A stretch of DNA of 55,999 bases from Dietzia massiliensis (GTDB lineage Bacteria > Actinomycetota > Actinomycetes > Mycobacteriales > Mycobacteriaceae), in the NCBI RefSeq assembly GCF_018390595.1, contig NZ_JAHBAV010000020.1, positions 1 through 55,999 on the forward strand, read 5' to 3'. Position 1 is the first letter of the stretch. The number at the start of each line of letters is the position of its first letter. Made by a program: the position numbers and the translations under genes. Shown piece by piece: positions 8,944-18,727 of this stretch. Below the pieces are notes generated by a model that was given only the letters and a program-made list of their open reading frames with translations, did not search any database and had not been told where the DNA came from.

Positions 8944-9004
8944 TTGACAGATCCCGCGCGGCCGTGGATCTTAGGAGGAGCTAACTAAGGCAAGGGTCAC
9001 CTAA
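8944..9004 (+). promoter_or_regulatory. Promoter region with two overlapping iron (DtxR/IdeR-like) boxes
   Basis: A TTGACA −35-like hexamer lies at 8944–8949. Downstream are two overlapping 19-mers resembling the DtxR/IdeR iron box TTAGGTTAGGCTAACCTAA: TTAGGAGGAGCTAACTAAG (8971–8989, 12 of 19 matches by eye) and TAAGGCAAGGGTCACCTAA (8986–9004, 14 of 19). Their position over and just after the promoter fits iron-dependent repression of the gene at 9046. Confidence 0.6.
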
Positions 9005-9045
9005 TGCGGTAGTCGCATCAGGATCCGAATCTGGAGGTCTCATCG

Positions 9046-9723
9046 ATGACAGCGCACCCGATCGTGTCGAATCCGGTCACCACGGGCGCGCGTCGTCTTC
9101 TCGACGGATCGGGTATCGCCACGGTCGCCGTTCGCGGCACCAAGGATCGCTCGGACGTCATGGTCTCGGCGGGGCATCGCTGGATCGGGGAGGGGACGAT
9201 CGTCGTCACGGGGACCCCGGCGCCCTGGTCCGGCCTGATGGTCGCGCCCGGCGACTCGGTCGAGGTCGTGGTGATGATCGACGAGTTCGCCCCGATCGTC
9301 GAGGCCAAGGTCCATGTGGCGAGCCTCTACGGCTTCGGGGTGGCGCGCGCGGCGCGTCAGGGTGAGGGCTGGATCGTCGAGATCGAGATCGAGCTGGGAG
9401 AGGTCAACGTGCGCCGGCTGGGGCATGAGGGCACGGTCGACGCGGCCCGTCTGGACGCGGTCCCGTCGGACCCCCTGGCATGCGAGACGCCCGGTCTCGC
9501 GGACGAGATCCGGGCGCGCTTCGGCTCTGATCTGGCGATGCTGGCCGGGTCCGGGGACCCGGCTCAGCCGCCGTATGTGTTGGGCGTCGATGCCGACGGT
9601 CTGCATCTGCTGACCGCCCTCGGCACCGATGCCGATGTCATCCACCTGCCGTTCGTGACCCGGGCGGAGTGCGTCAACGACGTCGTCCGCGAGATGGGTC
9701 AGTACGTGGCCCGCGCCAGCTGA
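9046..9723 (+). CDS. DUF2470 / HugZ-like split-barrel protein, probably iron-regulated
   Basis: A 225-residue protein. The N-terminal part (residues about 10–110; GARRLLDGSGIATVAV) looks like an FMN-binding split barrel. The C-terminal part (about 140–225; YVLGVDADGLHLL … VIHLPF … CVNDVVREMGQYVAR) matches the DUF2470 pattern found in HugZ-type haem-utilisation proteins. The upstream region carries two iron-box-like sequences, so a role in haem or iron handling is a reasonable inference. No haem-ligand histidine can be assigned with certainty, so haem-oxygenase activity is not claimed. The ribosome binding site is TGGAGG, 9 bases before the ATG. Confidence 0.65.
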   Translation: MTAHPIVSNPVTTGARRLLDGSGIATVAVRGTKDRSDVMVSAGHRWIGEGTIVVTGTPAPWSGLMVAPGDSVEVVVMIDEFAPIVEAKVHVASLYGFGVARAARQGEGWIVEIEIELGEVNVRRLGHEGTVDAARLDAVPSDPLACETPGLADEIRARFGSDLAMLAGSGDPAQPPYVLGVDADGLHLLTALGTDADVIHLPFVTRAECVNDVVREMGQYVARAS

Positions 9724-9754
9724 GAGGCGATTCGCCGGCGCGGCATCCCGCCGG

Positions 9755-10045
9755 TCAGGCCGGGGTGTAGGTGAGGCAGTCGGCGGTGTCGGCGCCGGCG
9801 CCGATCTTGACCGACTCCGCGGAGCAGAGCAGGTCCTTGTTGTAGGTGCACTCGACGCGCTGGCACGCGCCCACGTGAGCGCTCGCGGTGGGCAGGCCGC
9901 CGCGGACGTCCAGCGAGATGAAGGTGCCGCACTCGGCGTGGTCGGGGGCGCCCGCCACGGTGATCGCGCCCGCGTTGCAGCTCTGGTCGCTGTTGAACGA
10001 GCACGCGGTGACGGTGCAGGTGCTGATTCCGGTGAGAGTGGCCAT
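9755..10045 (-). CDS. Small cysteine-rich protein with two DUF1540 repeats
   Basis: A 96-residue protein with a clear GAGGAG ribosome binding site 8 bases before the ATG at 10045; the longer in-frame extension is rejected. It contains two copies of one cysteine pattern, C10-C15-C23-C39 and C61-C66-C74-C90, with identical spacing of 5, 8 and 16. The first copy carries the DUF1540 features CTVTACSFN and HAECGTF. Eight regularly spaced cysteines suggest metal binding, but the function is unknown. The gene converges on the DUF2470 gene, and an iron-box-like 19-mer lies about 90 bp upstream. Confidence 0.85.
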   Translation of the reverse strand: MATLTGISTCTVTACSFNSDQSCNAGAITVAGAPDHAECGTFISLDVRGGLPTASAHVGACQRVECTYNKDLLCSAESVKIGAGADTADCLTYTPA

Positions 10046-10134
10046 GACGATCGCTCCTCGTGTGGCTGTGGCTGGGTGGTATGCCCCAGAGTCAACACCG
10101 AACGGTGCGGGCTTGCAAGCAAGTTGAGGCTGTG

Positions 10135-10153
10135 CTAAGTCAGGCAAGCCTAA
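10135..10153 (-). promoter_or_regulatory. Iron-box-like operator upstream of the DUF1540 gene
   Basis: CTAAGTCAGGCAAGCCTAA on the plus strand (TTAGG…CTTAG on the coding strand) matches 13 of 19 positions of the DtxR/IdeR consensus by eye and keeps the TTAGG and CTTAG ends. It sits 90 bp before the start codon of the cysteine-rich protein. A second iron box precedes the convergent gene. Confidence 0.55.
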
Positions 10154-10752
10154 GCTCTCTACCTGCACGTATGCGGCAGATGGCATAGTTTCGCGACTCG
10201 CAACGACCCCTCGGTCCGCCCCTCCGTCGGGTTCTGTCACGGGGGCCGGTTGCCCCTCTTCGTCCGGCTCGATCTCGCCGCCCGCGGCCGGAACTCGCCT
10301 CCGCCCGGCCGGGGGCGCCGCCACGGGTGTGTCCGCTCCCGCGCATGGCGTCTCGCTCCCCTCCATGGCGTCTCGCCCGCGCTCCCGCCGCGCCGCCGGG
10401 GGCTCGCAACGGACGCATCCGCTCCTGTGCATGGCGTCTCGCTCCCCTCCGTGGAGTCTCGCTCCTGGCGTCCGCTCTCGCGCATGGCGTCTCGCCCCTG
10501 CGGATGTACGGCCGAGCCATCCCCACCCCTCGGCATGGCGTCCGGCCTGCGCATCGGGGCGCGCGAGACGCCATGGCCGCGCGCGGCTGTATCCGGGCCG
10601 GGCGCGGGACGGTCTGTGCCGGCGGCGCGCGGCTGTGTCCGGGCTGGCCGCGCGCGGCTGCGACTCGGCCGGTCGCAGGGGCTGTCCGGGCCGGTGCCGC
10701 GCGGCTGCCCTCGGGTCGCGCCAAGGTGTCCCGGGCCGACCGCCGGCAGCTC
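10154..10752. other. Gene-free GC-rich stretch with interspersed repeats
   Basis: About 600 bp without a credible gene. Open frames exist on both strands, but their products are Arg/Ala/Gly-rich and echo the DNA repeats. The stretch holds the GCGAGACGCCATG repeat cluster (10344–10575). It then holds several copies of a second short motif, GCGCGCGGCTG followed by TGTCCGGGC-like sequence (near 10579, 10625 and 10650, with a degenerate copy near 10700). Confidence 0.7.
10344..10575. repeat. Cluster of GCGAGACGCCATG repeat modules
   Basis: On the minus strand the 13-mer GCGAGACGCCATG occurs at 10344–10356, 10364–10376, 10430–10442 and 10483–10495, with a degenerate copy at 10450–10462 and a partial one near 10534. 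A perfect copy in the opposite orientation lies at 10563–10575. Most copies continue, three bases later, into GGGAGCGG or a close variant. Spacings are irregular (20–66 bp), so this is not a CRISPR array. The same module appears near 29.9 and 31.5 kb. Confidence 0.85.
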
Positions 10753-10781
10753 TGGACTTTTGTGAGCCGCGGCACTATCGT
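10753..10781 (+). promoter_or_regulatory. Promoter of the acyl-CoA carboxylase operon
   Basis: TGGACT (10753–10758) and TATCGT (10776–10781) are spaced by 17 bases and fit an actinobacterial housekeeping promoter. Transcription would start near 10788, inside the inverted repeat at 10785–10810, which is an ideal position for a repressor. Confidence 0.5.
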
Positions 10782-10784
10782 CGT

Positions 10785-10810
10785 TTTCAGTTAATCCGAC
10801 TTAACTGAAA
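10785..10810. promoter_or_regulatory. Perfect inverted-repeat operator before the carboxylase operon
   Basis: TTTCAGTTAA (10785–10794) and TTAACTGAAA (10801–10810) are perfect 10-bp arms around a 6-bp spacer. They lie over the predicted transcription start and 13 bp before the accD start codon. This size and symmetry are typical of TetR-family operators. The TetR gene at the left edge of the window is a candidate for the cognate repressor (inference). Confidence 0.7.
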
Positions 10811-10823
10811 GGGGGCGGCGCTG

Positions 10824-12398
10824 ATGACTTCCGCGACCACCAATCGCCAGGCCCACGAGGAACTGCTCGCCGACCTCCGCGAGCGCCTCGAGCGGGCCGC
10901 GCAGGGCGGCGGGGAGAAGGCCCGCGCGCGCCATCTCGAGCGGGGCAAACTCCTCGCCCGGCAGCGCGTGGACGTCCTGCTCGACCCGGGCAGCCCGTTC
11001 CTCGAGCTCTCGCCGCTGGCCGCCGAGGAGATGTACGGCGGCAAGGCGCCCGCTGCGGGCGTCGTCGCCGGGATCGGGCGGGTCTCGGGCCGTGAGTGCC
11101 TGATCATCGCCAACGACGCCACGGTCTCCGGCGGCACTTACTACCCGATGACCGTCAAGAAGCACCTGCGCGGCCAGGAGGTGGCGCTCGCCAACAACCT
11201 GCCGTGCATCTACCTCGTCGACTCGGGCGGCGCGATGCTGCTGCAGCAGGACGAGGTCTTCCCGGACCGCGACCACTTCGGCCGGATCTTCTACAACCAG
11301 GCGACCATGTCCGCCAAGGGCATCCCGCAGATCGCCGCGGTCATGGGCTCGTGCACCGCGGGTGGCGCCTACGTGCCGGCGATGAGCGACGAGGCCGTCA
11401 TCGTCCGCAACCAGGGCACCATCTTCCTCGCCGGGCCGCCGCTGGTGAAGGCCGCGACGGGTGAGGAGGTCACCGCCGAGGAGCTCGGCGGCGGCGACCT
11501 GCACGCCAAGACCTCGGGTGTCGTGGACCACCTGGCCGACGACGACTACGACGCACTGATGAAGGTCCGCGAGATCGTCGCCACGTGCCCGCCGGCCCCC
11601 GAGCCGGACTGGGAGGTGCTCGAGCCCCGCGAGCCCGCGCGCCCCCAGAGCGACCTCTACGACCTCGTCCCCGTCGACTCCCGCAAGCCGTACGACGTGC
11701 GCGACATCATCGGCACGATCGTCGACGGCGGCGAGTACACGGAGTTCAAGGAGAACTACGGCACGTCGATGGTCACCGCGTTCGCCCACATCCACGGGCA
11801 CCCGGTGGGGATCATCGGCAACAACGGCGTCATCTTCTCCGAGTCCGCGCTCAAGGGCGCGCACTTCATCGAGTTGTGCGACCGCCGCAAGATCCCGCTG
11901 GTCTTCCTGCAGAACATCACGGGCTTCATGGTGGGCCGCCAGTACGAGGCCGGGGGCATCGCCAAGAACGGCGCCAAGATGGTCACCGCGGTCGCGTGCG
12001 CCCGGGTGCCCAAGTTCACCGTCGTCGTCGGCGGGTCGTTCGGCGCCGGCAACTACTCGATGTGCGGCCGTGCCTACTCGCCGCGCTTCCTGTGGATGTG
12101 GCCCAACGCGCGCATCGCCGTGATGGGCGGCCCGCAGGCGGCGGACACCCTCGCCTCGGTGCGTGCCGCGCAGGTGACCAAGGCGGGAGGGGAGTGGACG
12201 GACGAGCAGCAGGCCGAGTTCACGGCCCCGATCCGCGAGCAGTTCGACGAGCAGTCGACGGCGTACTACTCGACGGCCCGCCTGTGGGACGACGGGATCA
12301 TCGACCCCGCCGACACCCGTACCGTCCTCGGCCTGGCCCTCGCGGCCGCGGCCAACGCCCCCCTCGAGCCGGTCAACAACGGCGTCTTCAGGATGTGA
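10824..12398 (+). CDS. accD1: Acyl-CoA carboxylase beta subunit (methylcrotonyl-CoA carboxylase type)
   Basis: A 524-residue carboxyltransferase subunit that moves CO2 from carboxybiotin to an acyl-CoA. Both halves of the crotonase-like fold are present ([26 protein letters not shown] in the N half; [20 protein letters not shown] in the C half, residues about 398–420). The gene order accD–accA–fadE–maoC–citE with fadD and scoAB matches the M. tuberculosis accD1 locus, whose enzyme is a 3-methylcrotonyl-CoA carboxylase of leucine breakdown (from memory). A strong ribosome binding site (AAAGGGGG) precedes the ATG. It is the first gene of the operon and lies behind a palindromic operator. Confidence 0.92.
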   Translation: MTSATTNRQAHEELLADLRERLERAAQGGGEKARARHLERGKLLARQRVDVLLDPGSPFLELSPLAAEEMYGGKAPAAGVVAGIGRVSGRECLIIANDATVSGGTYYPMTVKKHLRGQEVALANNLPCIYLVDSGGAMLLQQDEVFPDRDHFGRIFYNQATMSAKGIPQIAAVMGSCTAGGAYVPAMSDEAVIVRNQGTIFLAGPPLVKAATGEEVTAEELGGGDLHAKTSGVVDHLADDDYDALMKVREIVATCPPAPEPDWEVLEPREPARPQSDLYDLVPVDSRKPYDVRDIIGTIVDGGEYTEFKENYGTSMVTAFAHIHGHPVGIIGNNGVIFSESALKGAHFIELCDRRKIPLVFLQNITGFMVGRQYEAGGIAKNGAKMVTAVACARVPKFTVVVGGSFGAGNYSMCGRAYSPRFLWMWPNARIAVMGGPQAADTLASVRAAQVTKAGGEWTDEQQAEFTAPIREQFDEQSTAYYSTARLWDDGIIDPADTRTVLGLALAAAANAPLEPVNNGVFRM

Positions 12399-12406
12399 GC
12401 AGCGCC

Positions 12407-14494
12407 ATGTCAGAGAAACTGTCACAGAAACTCCACACCGTCCTGGTGGCCAACCGCGGCGAGATCGCGTGCCGCGTGATCCGCTCGCTGCGGGCGGCCG
12501 GGATCCGTTCGGTCGCCGTCTACTCCGATGCCGACGCCGACGCGCTGCACGTGCGTATGGCCGACGCCGCGGTCCGCCTGGGACCGGCGCAGGCCACTCA
12601 GTCCTACCTCGACATCGACAAGGTCATCGACGCCTGCCGCCGCACCGGTGCGCAGGCGGTTCACCCGGGGTACGGCTTCCTGTCGGAGAACGCGCGGTTC
12701 GCGCGCGCGCTCGACGAGGCGGGCCTGATCTTCATCGGGCCGCCGGCGTCGGCGATCGAGACCATGGGTGACAAGATCACCGCCAAGGCGGCGGTGTCCG
12801 AGCGCGACGTGCCCACCGTGCCGGGGATCTCCAGGCCGGGACTGACCGACGACGAGCTCATCGCGGGCGCGGAGGAGGTCGGCTACCCGGTCCTCGTGAA
12901 GCCCTCTGCGGGTGGGGGCGGCAAGGGGATGCGCCGCGTCTCCGATCCCGCCGAGCTGCCGGCCGCGCTCGAGTCCGCCCGGCGGGAGTCCGCGGGCGCG
13001 TTCGGCGACGACACCCTGTTCCTCGAGCGGTTCGTCGACACCCCGCGCCACATCGAGGTGCAGGTCCTAGCGGACACCCACGGCAACGTCATCCATCTGG
13101 GTGAGCGCGAGTGCTCGCTGCAGCGGCGCCACCAGAAGGTCATCGAGGAGGCGCCCAGCGCGTTGCTCGACGAGGCGACCCGCGAGCGGATCGGTCAGGC
13201 GGCGTGTGACGCGGCGCGGTCGGTGGGTTACGTGGGCGCGGGCACGGTCGAGTTCATCGTCTCGGCCCACGCCCCGGACGAGTTCTTCTTCATGGAGATG
13301 AACACCCGCCTCCAGGTCGAGCACCCGGTCACCGAGATGGTCACCGGCGTGGACCTCGTCGATTGGCAGGTGCGCATCGCCGCGGGCGAGGAGCTGACGC
13401 TGCGCCAGTCCGACATCACCCTTACGGGACACGCGATCGAGGCGCGCGTGTACGCCGAGGACCCGGCGAGGGGCTTCCTGCCCACCGGCGGCACGGTGCT
13501 CGGCCTCGAGGAGCCGTCCGGGGACGGGATCCGCGTGGACTCCGGGCTGCGGGTCGGCACGGTCGTGGGCAGTGACTACGACCCCATGCTCGGGAAGGTC
13601 ATCGCCCACGGGGCCGACCGGGCCGAGGCGCTGGCGCGGCTCGACGCGGCGCTGGCCGGGACCCACGTGCTGGGCCTGCGGACGAACGTCGACTTCTGCC
13701 GCTTCCTGCTCTCCCGCCCCGAGGTGATCGCGGGGGACCTCGACACGGGGCTGCTCGACCGGTCGGTCGACGACTACGTCGCCACCCCGGCGCCCGAGGG
13801 CGCGCTGGTCGCCGTGGCGATGCACCGGACCGAGGATCGGTGGTCCCGGGTGCCCGCGCGGCGCCGCGGTCCGTGGGACGTGCCCAACGGCTGGCGGATC
13901 GGCGGCCGGGCGGAGGTGTGGACGCGGCTCGATTCCGGGGCCGGTTCCGAGGCCGTCACCGTGGGCCTGAAGGGCACGCCCGACGACGCCGAGGTGACCA
14001 TCACCGACGCGACCATCGGATCCACCGAGGAGCCGAGGGTCGCGGCCCGCCATCACGCCCGGGTCGCGCGGGACGGCGCCTCCCTGAGGCTGACGGTCGA
14101 CGGCACGCAGCAGCGGTGGACCGTCGTGCGCTCGCGTGACCCGAAGGCGTCGGACACGTTCTGGGTGGCCGGCGACGGCGGCACGTGGGACCTGCGGCTG
14201 CTGCCGCTCATCGACTCGCGCATCCACGACGGCGGCGCGGCGGACGGCCAGATCCTCAGCCCCATGCCCGGTTCCGTGATCGCCTGCTTCGTCTCCGACG
14301 GCGACGAGGTCACGGCCGGGCAGAACATCCTGGCCGTCGAGGCCATGAAGATGGAGCACTCGCTCACCGCGCCGATCGACGGCGTGGTCCGGGTGCACGT
14401 CGGCACCGGCGAGCAGGTGCCCGCCGACCATCTGCTCGCGACCGTCGAGCCCCACCCCTCCACTGATGAATCCGAAGGAGCAGGCGATGCCTGA
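12407..14494 (+). CDS. accA1: Acyl-CoA carboxylase alpha subunit (biotin carboxylase plus biotin carrier)
   Basis: A 695-residue subunit partnering the upstream AccD. Residues about 8–450 form the ATP-grasp biotin carboxylase ([25 protein letters not shown] glycine loop, [13 protein letters not shown]). The C-terminal biotinyl domain carries AVEAMKMEH, with the biotin-accepting lysine at about residue 648. The start is ATG at 12407, 9 bp after the accD stop; longer in-frame extensions run through accD and are rejected. The middle region (about 460–610) is variable in this family and helps assemble the holoenzyme. Confidence 0.94.
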   Translation: MSEKLSQKLHTVLVANRGEIACRVIRSLRAAGIRSVAVYSDADADALHVRMADAAVRLGPAQATQSYLDIDKVIDACRRTGAQAVHPGYGFLSENARFARALDEAGLIFIGPPASAIETMGDKITAKAAVSERDVPTVPGISRPGLTDDELIAGAEEVGYPVLVKPSAGGGGKGMRRVSDPAELPAALESARRESAGAFGDDTLFLERFVDTPRHIEVQVLADTHGNVIHLGERECSLQRRHQKVIEEAPSALLDEATRERIGQAACDAARSVGYVGAGTVEFIVSAHAPDEFFFMEMNTRLQVEHPVTEMVTGVDLVDWQVRIAAGEELTLRQSDITLTGHAIEARVYAEDPARGFLPTGGTVLGLEEPSGDGIRVDSGLRVGTVVGSDYDPMLGKVIAHGADRAEALARLDAALAGTHVLGLRTNVDFCRFLLSRPEVIAGDLDTGLLDRSVDDYVATPAPEGALVAVAMHRTEDRWSRVPARRRGPWDVPNGWRIGGRAEVWTRLDSGAGSEAVTVGLKGTPDDAEVTITDATIGSTEEPRVAARHHARVARDGASLRLTVDGTQQRWTVVRSRDPKASDTFWVAGDGGTWDLRLLPLIDSRIHDGGAADGQILSPMPGSVIACFVSDGDEVTAGQNILAVEAMKMEHSLTAPIDGVVRVHVGTGEQVPADHLLATVEPHPSTDESEGAGDA

Positions 14495-15632
14495 GTTGGA
14501 AGAGCACTACGCGGACCTCAAGTCGACGGTCGCCGACTTCGCCGACAAGGTGGTCGCCCCGGCCTCCGCCGAGCACGACCGCAATCACACCTTCCCGTAC
14601 GAGGTCGTGGCCCAGATGGGCGAGATGGGCCTGTTCGGCCTGCCCTTCCCCGAGGAGTTCGGCGGGATGGGCGGCGACTACTTCGCGTTGGCGCTGGCCC
14701 TGGAGGAACTGGGCCGCGTGGACCAGTCCACGGCCATGACCCTCGAGGCCGGCGTGGGACTGGGCGCCATGCCGATCTACCACTTCGGCACCGACGAGCA
14801 GCGCGAGAAGTGGCTGCCCGACCTGGCCGCCGGCCGGAAGCTGGCCGGGTTCGGCCTCACCGAGCCCGGCGCGGGATCGGACGCCGGCGCCACCAAGACC
14901 ACCGCCAAGCGGGACGGCGACGAGTGGGTGATCAACGGCAACAAGCAGTTCATCACCAACTCGGGGACCGACATCACGTCGCTGGTCACCGTGACAGCCG
15001 TGACCGGCACGCGGGACAACGGCAAGAAGGCCATCTCGACGATCATCGTCCCGGCCGGCACCCCCGGCTTCACCGCCGAGCCGGCCTACGACAAGGTCGG
15101 CTGGAACTCCTCGGACACCCACCCGCTGACGTTCGCCGACGCCCGCGTGCCGGTGGAGAACCTGCTCGGCGAGGAGGGCCGCGGGTACGCGAACTTCCTG
15201 TCCATCCTCGACGAGGGCCGCATCGCGATCGCGGCCGTGGCCACGGGCGCTGCGCAGGGCTGCGTCGACGAGTCGGTGAAGTACGCGCGTGAGCGCGAGT
15301 CGATGGGCCGCAAGATCGGCGAGTTCCAGGCCATCTCGTTCAAGATCGCCCGCATGGAGGCCCGCGCCCACACGGCCCGCTGCGCCTACCACGACGCCGC
15401 GCGCCTCATGCTGGCCGGCAAGCCTTTCAAGAAGGAGGCCGCCATCGCCAAGATGGTCGCCTCGGAGGCGGCCATGGACAACGCCCGCGACGCCACGCAG
15501 ATCCACGGCGGTTACGGCTTCATGAACGAGTACCCCGTGGCGCGGCACTACCGCGACTCGAAGATCCTCGAGATCGGCGAGGGCACCACCGAGGTGCAGC
15601 TCATGCTCATCGCGCGCGGTCTGGGGTTGTGA
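14487..15632 (+). CDS. fadE19: Acyl-CoA dehydrogenase (FadE19-like)
   Basis: A 381-residue flavoprotein of normal family length. The start is ATG 14487, preceded by GAAGGAG at the right distance; it overlaps the accA end by 8 bp, and an upstream ATG at 14466 is less likely. FAD/substrate motifs are visible ([14 protein letters not shown] near 125; [20 protein letters not shown] near 340; IGEGTTEVQ near 365, containing the usual catalytic-base region). In this operon it probably oxidises isovaleryl-CoA or another branched short-chain acyl-CoA, giving the substrate for the carboxylase. Exact chain specificity cannot be read from sequence. Confidence 0.92.
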   Translation: MPELEEHYADLKSTVADFADKVVAPASAEHDRNHTFPYEVVAQMGEMGLFGLPFPEEFGGMGGDYFALALALEELGRVDQSTAMTLEAGVGLGAMPIYHFGTDEQREKWLPDLAAGRKLAGFGLTEPGAGSDAGATKTTAKRDGDEWVINGNKQFITNSGTDITSLVTVTAVTGTRDNGKKAISTIIVPAGTPGFTAEPAYDKVGWNSSDTHPLTFADARVPVENLLGEEGRGYANFLSILDEGRIAIAAVATGAAQGCVDESVKYARERESMGRKIGEFQAISFKIARMEARAHTARCAYHDAARLMLAGKPFKKEAAIAKMVASEAAMDNARDATQIHGGYGFMNEYPVARHYRDSKILEIGEGTTEVQLMLIARGLGL

Positions 15633-16135
15633 CGATGACCGAGCAGCGAAAAGAGGTCGTCCAGCGCGGTCTGTGGTTCGAGGAGTACGAGGTGGGCACC
15701 GCCTACCTGCACCGCCCGGGCCGCACGATGACCGAGGCGGACAACGTCCTGTTCACCACGCTGACCATGAACACGCAGGCGCTCCACCTGGACGCGGCGT
15801 GGGCGGCCGAACAGCCCGGCTTCGGCGGGGAGCGGCTCATGAACTCCATGCACACGCTGTCCACGCTGGTCGGCCTGTCGGTCGCGCAGCTCACGCAGGG
15901 CACGATCGTGGCGAACCTCGGCTTCTCCGAGGTGAGCTTCCCCAAGCCGGTGCTGCACGGCGACACGCTGTACGCGGAGACCGTCTGCACGGATAAGCGC
16001 GAGTCGAAGTCGCGGCCGGGCGAGGGCATCGTCACGCTCGAGCACATCGGCCGCAACCAGCACGGCGACATCGTGGCGCGCGCGGTCCGCAAGACCCTCG
16101 TGCGCAAGCGGCCGGCGGGGGAGGGAACGGCATGA
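15629..16135 (+). CDS. MaoC-like hot-dog dehydratase/hydratase
   Basis: A 168-residue hot-dog protein. GTG 15629 overlaps the fadE stop (GTGA); ATG 15635 is the alternative start. MaoC features include LHLDAAWA in the first half and FPKPVLHGDTLYAE (residues about 109–122). The homologue at the mycobacterial locus is thought to hydrate an unsaturated CoA ester, such as 3-methylglutaconyl-CoA or itaconyl-CoA, ahead of the CitE-like lyase. That fits its position here between the dehydrogenase and the lyase gene. It overlaps the next gene by 4 bp. Confidence 0.85.
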   Translation: MTMTEQRKEVVQRGLWFEEYEVGTAYLHRPGRTMTEADNVLFTTLTMNTQALHLDAAWAAEQPGFGGERLMNSMHTLSTLVGLSVAQLTQGTIVANLGFSEVSFPKPVLHGDTLYAETVCTDKRESKSRPGEGIVTLEHIGRNQHGDIVARAVRKTLVRKRPAGEGTA

Positions 16136-17016
16136 CCCCCGCCCCGACCTGGATCCCGCCCGGGCCCGCGCTGCTGTTCTGCCCGGCCGACCGGCCGGAG
16201 CGCTACGGCAAGGCCGCCGACCGGGCGGACGTGGTGATCCTCGACCTCGAGGACGCCGTCGCGCCGGCCGACCGCCCGGCGGCCCGGGACGCGCTGCGGG
16301 CCTCGGCGCTGGATCCCGAGCGCACGATCGTGCGCGTCAACCCGGTGGGCACCGAGGACCACGCGGCCGACCTCGAGGCCGTCGCCGGGACCGCGTACCG
16401 CTGCGTCATGCTCGCCAAGAGCGAGTCGGCCGCGCAACTGACCGACGTTCACACCGCGACCGGGGCGGCGGTCCTCGCGCTCGTGGAGACGCCGCTCGGC
16501 GTGGTCCGCGCCGAGGAGATCGCCTCCGCGCCCGGGTGCACCGGGATGATGTGGGGCGCCGAGGACCTGCTCGCCGCGATGGGCGGCTCGACCAGCCGCT
16601 TCTCGACCGCCGAGGCGGGCGGCCCCCGCGTGGCGGGCGAGTACCGCGACGTGCCGCGTCACGCCCGCGCGCGGGTCGCGCTCGCCGCGGCCGCGTTCGG
16701 TCGGTGGGCGGTGGACTCCGTCCACCTCGACATCGCCGACGAGGCCGGTCAGCGCGCCGAGGCCCTCGACGCCGTCGCGCTGGGGTTCGTGGGTACCGCC
16801 TGCATCCATCCGTCCCAGGTGGCGGTGGTGCGACAGGCCTACGCGCCCGACGACGACGAGGTGGCCTGGGCCCGGAAGGTACTCGCCGCCGCGGAGCACA
16901 ACCAGGGCGTGTTCCAGCTGGACGGTCGCATGGTCGACGGTCCCGTCTTCCGCCAGGCCGAGGCGACGATGCGTCGCGCGGCCGCCGCCACCGAAGTGAC
17001 AACCCCCCGGGCCTGA
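16132..17016 (+). CDS. CitE-like hydroxyacyl-CoA lyase (HpcH/HpaI family)
   Basis: A 294-residue TIM-barrel lyase. Family motifs are [13 protein letters not shown] (metal/CoA region, residues about 32–45), IVRVNP (arginine), ALVETPLGV and MMWGAEDL (metal ligands), and [12 protein letters not shown] near the C-terminus. There are no citrate-lyase alpha/gamma partners, so this is a stand-alone CitE-like enzyme. The M. tuberculosis counterpart (Rv2498c) is, from memory, a bifunctional lyase for HMG-CoA-type and citramalyl-CoA substrates, linking leucine catabolism with itaconate breakdown. It is coupled to the MaoC gene by an ATGA overlap. Confidence 0.88.
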   Translation: MTPAPTWIPPGPALLFCPADRPERYGKAADRADVVILDLEDAVAPADRPAARDALRASALDPERTIVRVNPVGTEDHAADLEAVAGTAYRCVMLAKSESAAQLTDVHTATGAAVLALVETPLGVVRAEEIASAPGCTGMMWGAEDLLAAMGGSTSRFSTAEAGGPRVAGEYRDVPRHARARVALAAAAFGRWAVDSVHLDIADEAGQRAEALDAVALGFVGTACIHPSQVAVVRQAYAPDDDEVAWARKVLAAAEHNQGVFQLDGRMVDGPVFRQAEATMRRAAAATEVTTPRA

Positions 17017-17044
17017 TCCGGCCCCGCCCCCGAGGAGCACCGAG

Positions 17045-18694
17045 ATGACCACCTCAAGTCTCGATTCCACCCCACTCGACCCCGCGCTGTCGCATACGCG
17101 CGGGGAGACCGACGTCCCTCTCCTCACCCAGACGATCCCCGAGAACCTCGCGGCGACCGTCGAGAGGTTCGGCGACCGCGACGCGCTCGTCGACGTGCAG
17201 GCCGGCCGGCGCTGGACCTACAGCGAGTTCCTCGCCGACGTGCGCCGGCTCGCCTCGGGCCTGCACCGTCTCGGGATCCGCGCCGGGGACCGGGTGGGGA
17301 TCTGGTCGCCCAACCGGTGGGAGTGGGTGATGGTCCAGTACGCCACCGCCGAGATCGGCGCGGTGCTGGTCAACATCAACCCGTCCTACCGCGTCCACGA
17401 GCTCGAGTTCGTCCTCAAGCAGGCCGGGATCAAGGCCGTGATCGCGGCGCCGCAGTTCAAGGACTCGGACTACACCGGGATGCTCGCGCAGGTGCAGCCG
17501 AACTGCCCGGACCTCGAGCTGGTGGTGCTCTTCGGCGACGAGGAGTGGGAGTCGATGGTCTCCGGTCCCACCGACGCCGACGTCCTCGCGGAGATCCGGG
17601 CGGGGCTCACGAACCACGACCCGATCAACATCCAGTACACGTCCGGCACGACGGGGTTCCCCAAGGGGGCGACGCTCTCCCACTCGAACATCCTCAACAA
17701 CGGGTACTTCGTCGGTGAGCTCATCAACTACTCGGAGGTCGACCGGGTGTGCATCCCGGTGCCCTTCTACCACTGCTTCGGCATGGTGATGGGCAATCTC
17801 GCGTGCACCACCCACGGATCGTGCATGGTCATCCCGGCCCCCGCGTTCGACCCGGTCGCCTCGCTGAAGGCGGTGGAGCAGGAGAAGTGCACGAGCCTGT
17901 ACGGCGTGCCGACGATGTTCATCGCCGAGCTCGCGCTCGAGGACTTCGACTCCTACGACCTGTCGGCGCTGCGCACCGGCATCATGGCCGGCTCGCCGTG
18001 CCCGGAGGCCACCATGCGCCAGGTGATCGACCGGATGAACATGGAGGAGGTGTCGATCTGCTACGGCATGACCGAGACCTCGCCGGTGTCCACGCAGACC
18101 CGCGCCGACGACTCGCTCGACCGCCGGGTGTCCACCGTGGGCCGGGTCGGCCCGCACCTGGAGATCAAGATCATCGACCCCTCGACCGGGGAGACGCTGC
18201 CGCGCGGGGAGGCCGGCGAGTTCTGCACCCGGGGCTACAGCGTCATGCTCGGGTACTGGGAACAGCCCGACAAGACGGCCGAGGCCATCGACGAGGCGGG
18301 GTGGATGCACACCGGCGACATCGGGGAGATGGACGCCGACGGGTACGTGAAGATCACCGGCCGCATCAAGGACATGGTGATCCGGGGCGGCGAGAACATC
18401 TACCCGCGCGAGGTGGAGGAGTTCCTCTACACCCACCCGGACATCCTCGACGCCCAGGTGATCGGTGTGCCCGACCCCAAGTACGGCGAGGAACTCATGG
18501 CGTGGGTCCGGCTCAAGCCGGGCCGCGACGACCTCACCGCCGAGGAGGTCCGCGAGTTCGCCACCGGCAAGCTCGCGCGGCACAAGATCCCCAAGTACGT
18601 CCACGTCGTGGACGAGTTCCCCATGACCGTCACCGGCAAGGTCCGCAAGGTCGACATGCGCAAGACCGCCGTCGAGATCCTCGGTATGGCCTGA
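17045..18694 (+). CDS. AMP-binding acyl-CoA synthetase (FadD35-like)
   Basis: A 549-residue adenylate-forming ligase that activates a carboxylic acid to its CoA thioester using ATP. Motifs in order: P-loop [16 protein letters not shown] (about residue 197), [12 protein letters not shown] (about 340), [42 protein letters not shown] (about 418–460) and the catalytic lysine in [11 protein letters not shown] near the end. The ribosome binding site is GAGGAG. It is followed after 33 bp by the CoA-transferase genes, giving two alternative ways to load CoA in the same operon. Confidence 0.9.
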   Translation: MTTSSLDSTPLDPALSHTRGETDVPLLTQTIPENLAATVERFGDRDALVDVQAGRRWTYSEFLADVRRLASGLHRLGIRAGDRVGIWSPNRWEWVMVQYATAEIGAVLVNINPSYRVHELEFVLKQAGIKAVIAAPQFKDSDYTGMLAQVQPNCPDLELVVLFGDEEWESMVSGPTDADVLAEIRAGLTNHDPINIQYTSGTTGFPKGATLSHSNILNNGYFVGELINYSEVDRVCIPVPFYHCFGMVMGNLACTTHGSCMVIPAPAFDPVASLKAVEQEKCTSLYGVPTMFIAELALEDFDSYDLSALRTGIMAGSPCPEATMRQVIDRMNMEEVSICYGMTETSPVSTQTRADDSLDRRVSTVGRVGPHLEIKIIDPSTGETLPRGEAGEFCTRGYSVMLGYWEQPDKTAEAIDEAGWMHTGDIGEMDADGYVKITGRIKDMVIRGGENIYPREVEEFLYTHPDILDAQVIGVPDPKYGEELMAWVRLKPGRDDLTAEEVREFATGKLARHKIPKYVHVVDEFPMTVTGKVRKVDMRKTAVEILGMA

Positions 18695-18727
18695 CGGCCC
18701 CGCCCGACTCACCCAAGGAGTGCGTGA

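Noticed and set aside
10344..10575. Possible CRISPR array
   Set aside because: The repeat core is only 13 bp, spacing varies from 20 to 66 bp, copies occur in both orientations and no cas gene is present.
10140..10808. Several open frames on both strands in the gap before accD
   Set aside because: Products are Arg/Ala/Gly/Pro-rich, mirror the DNA repeats (for example recurring ARRHAR or GETP strings), have no ribosome binding sites and overlap each other on both strands.
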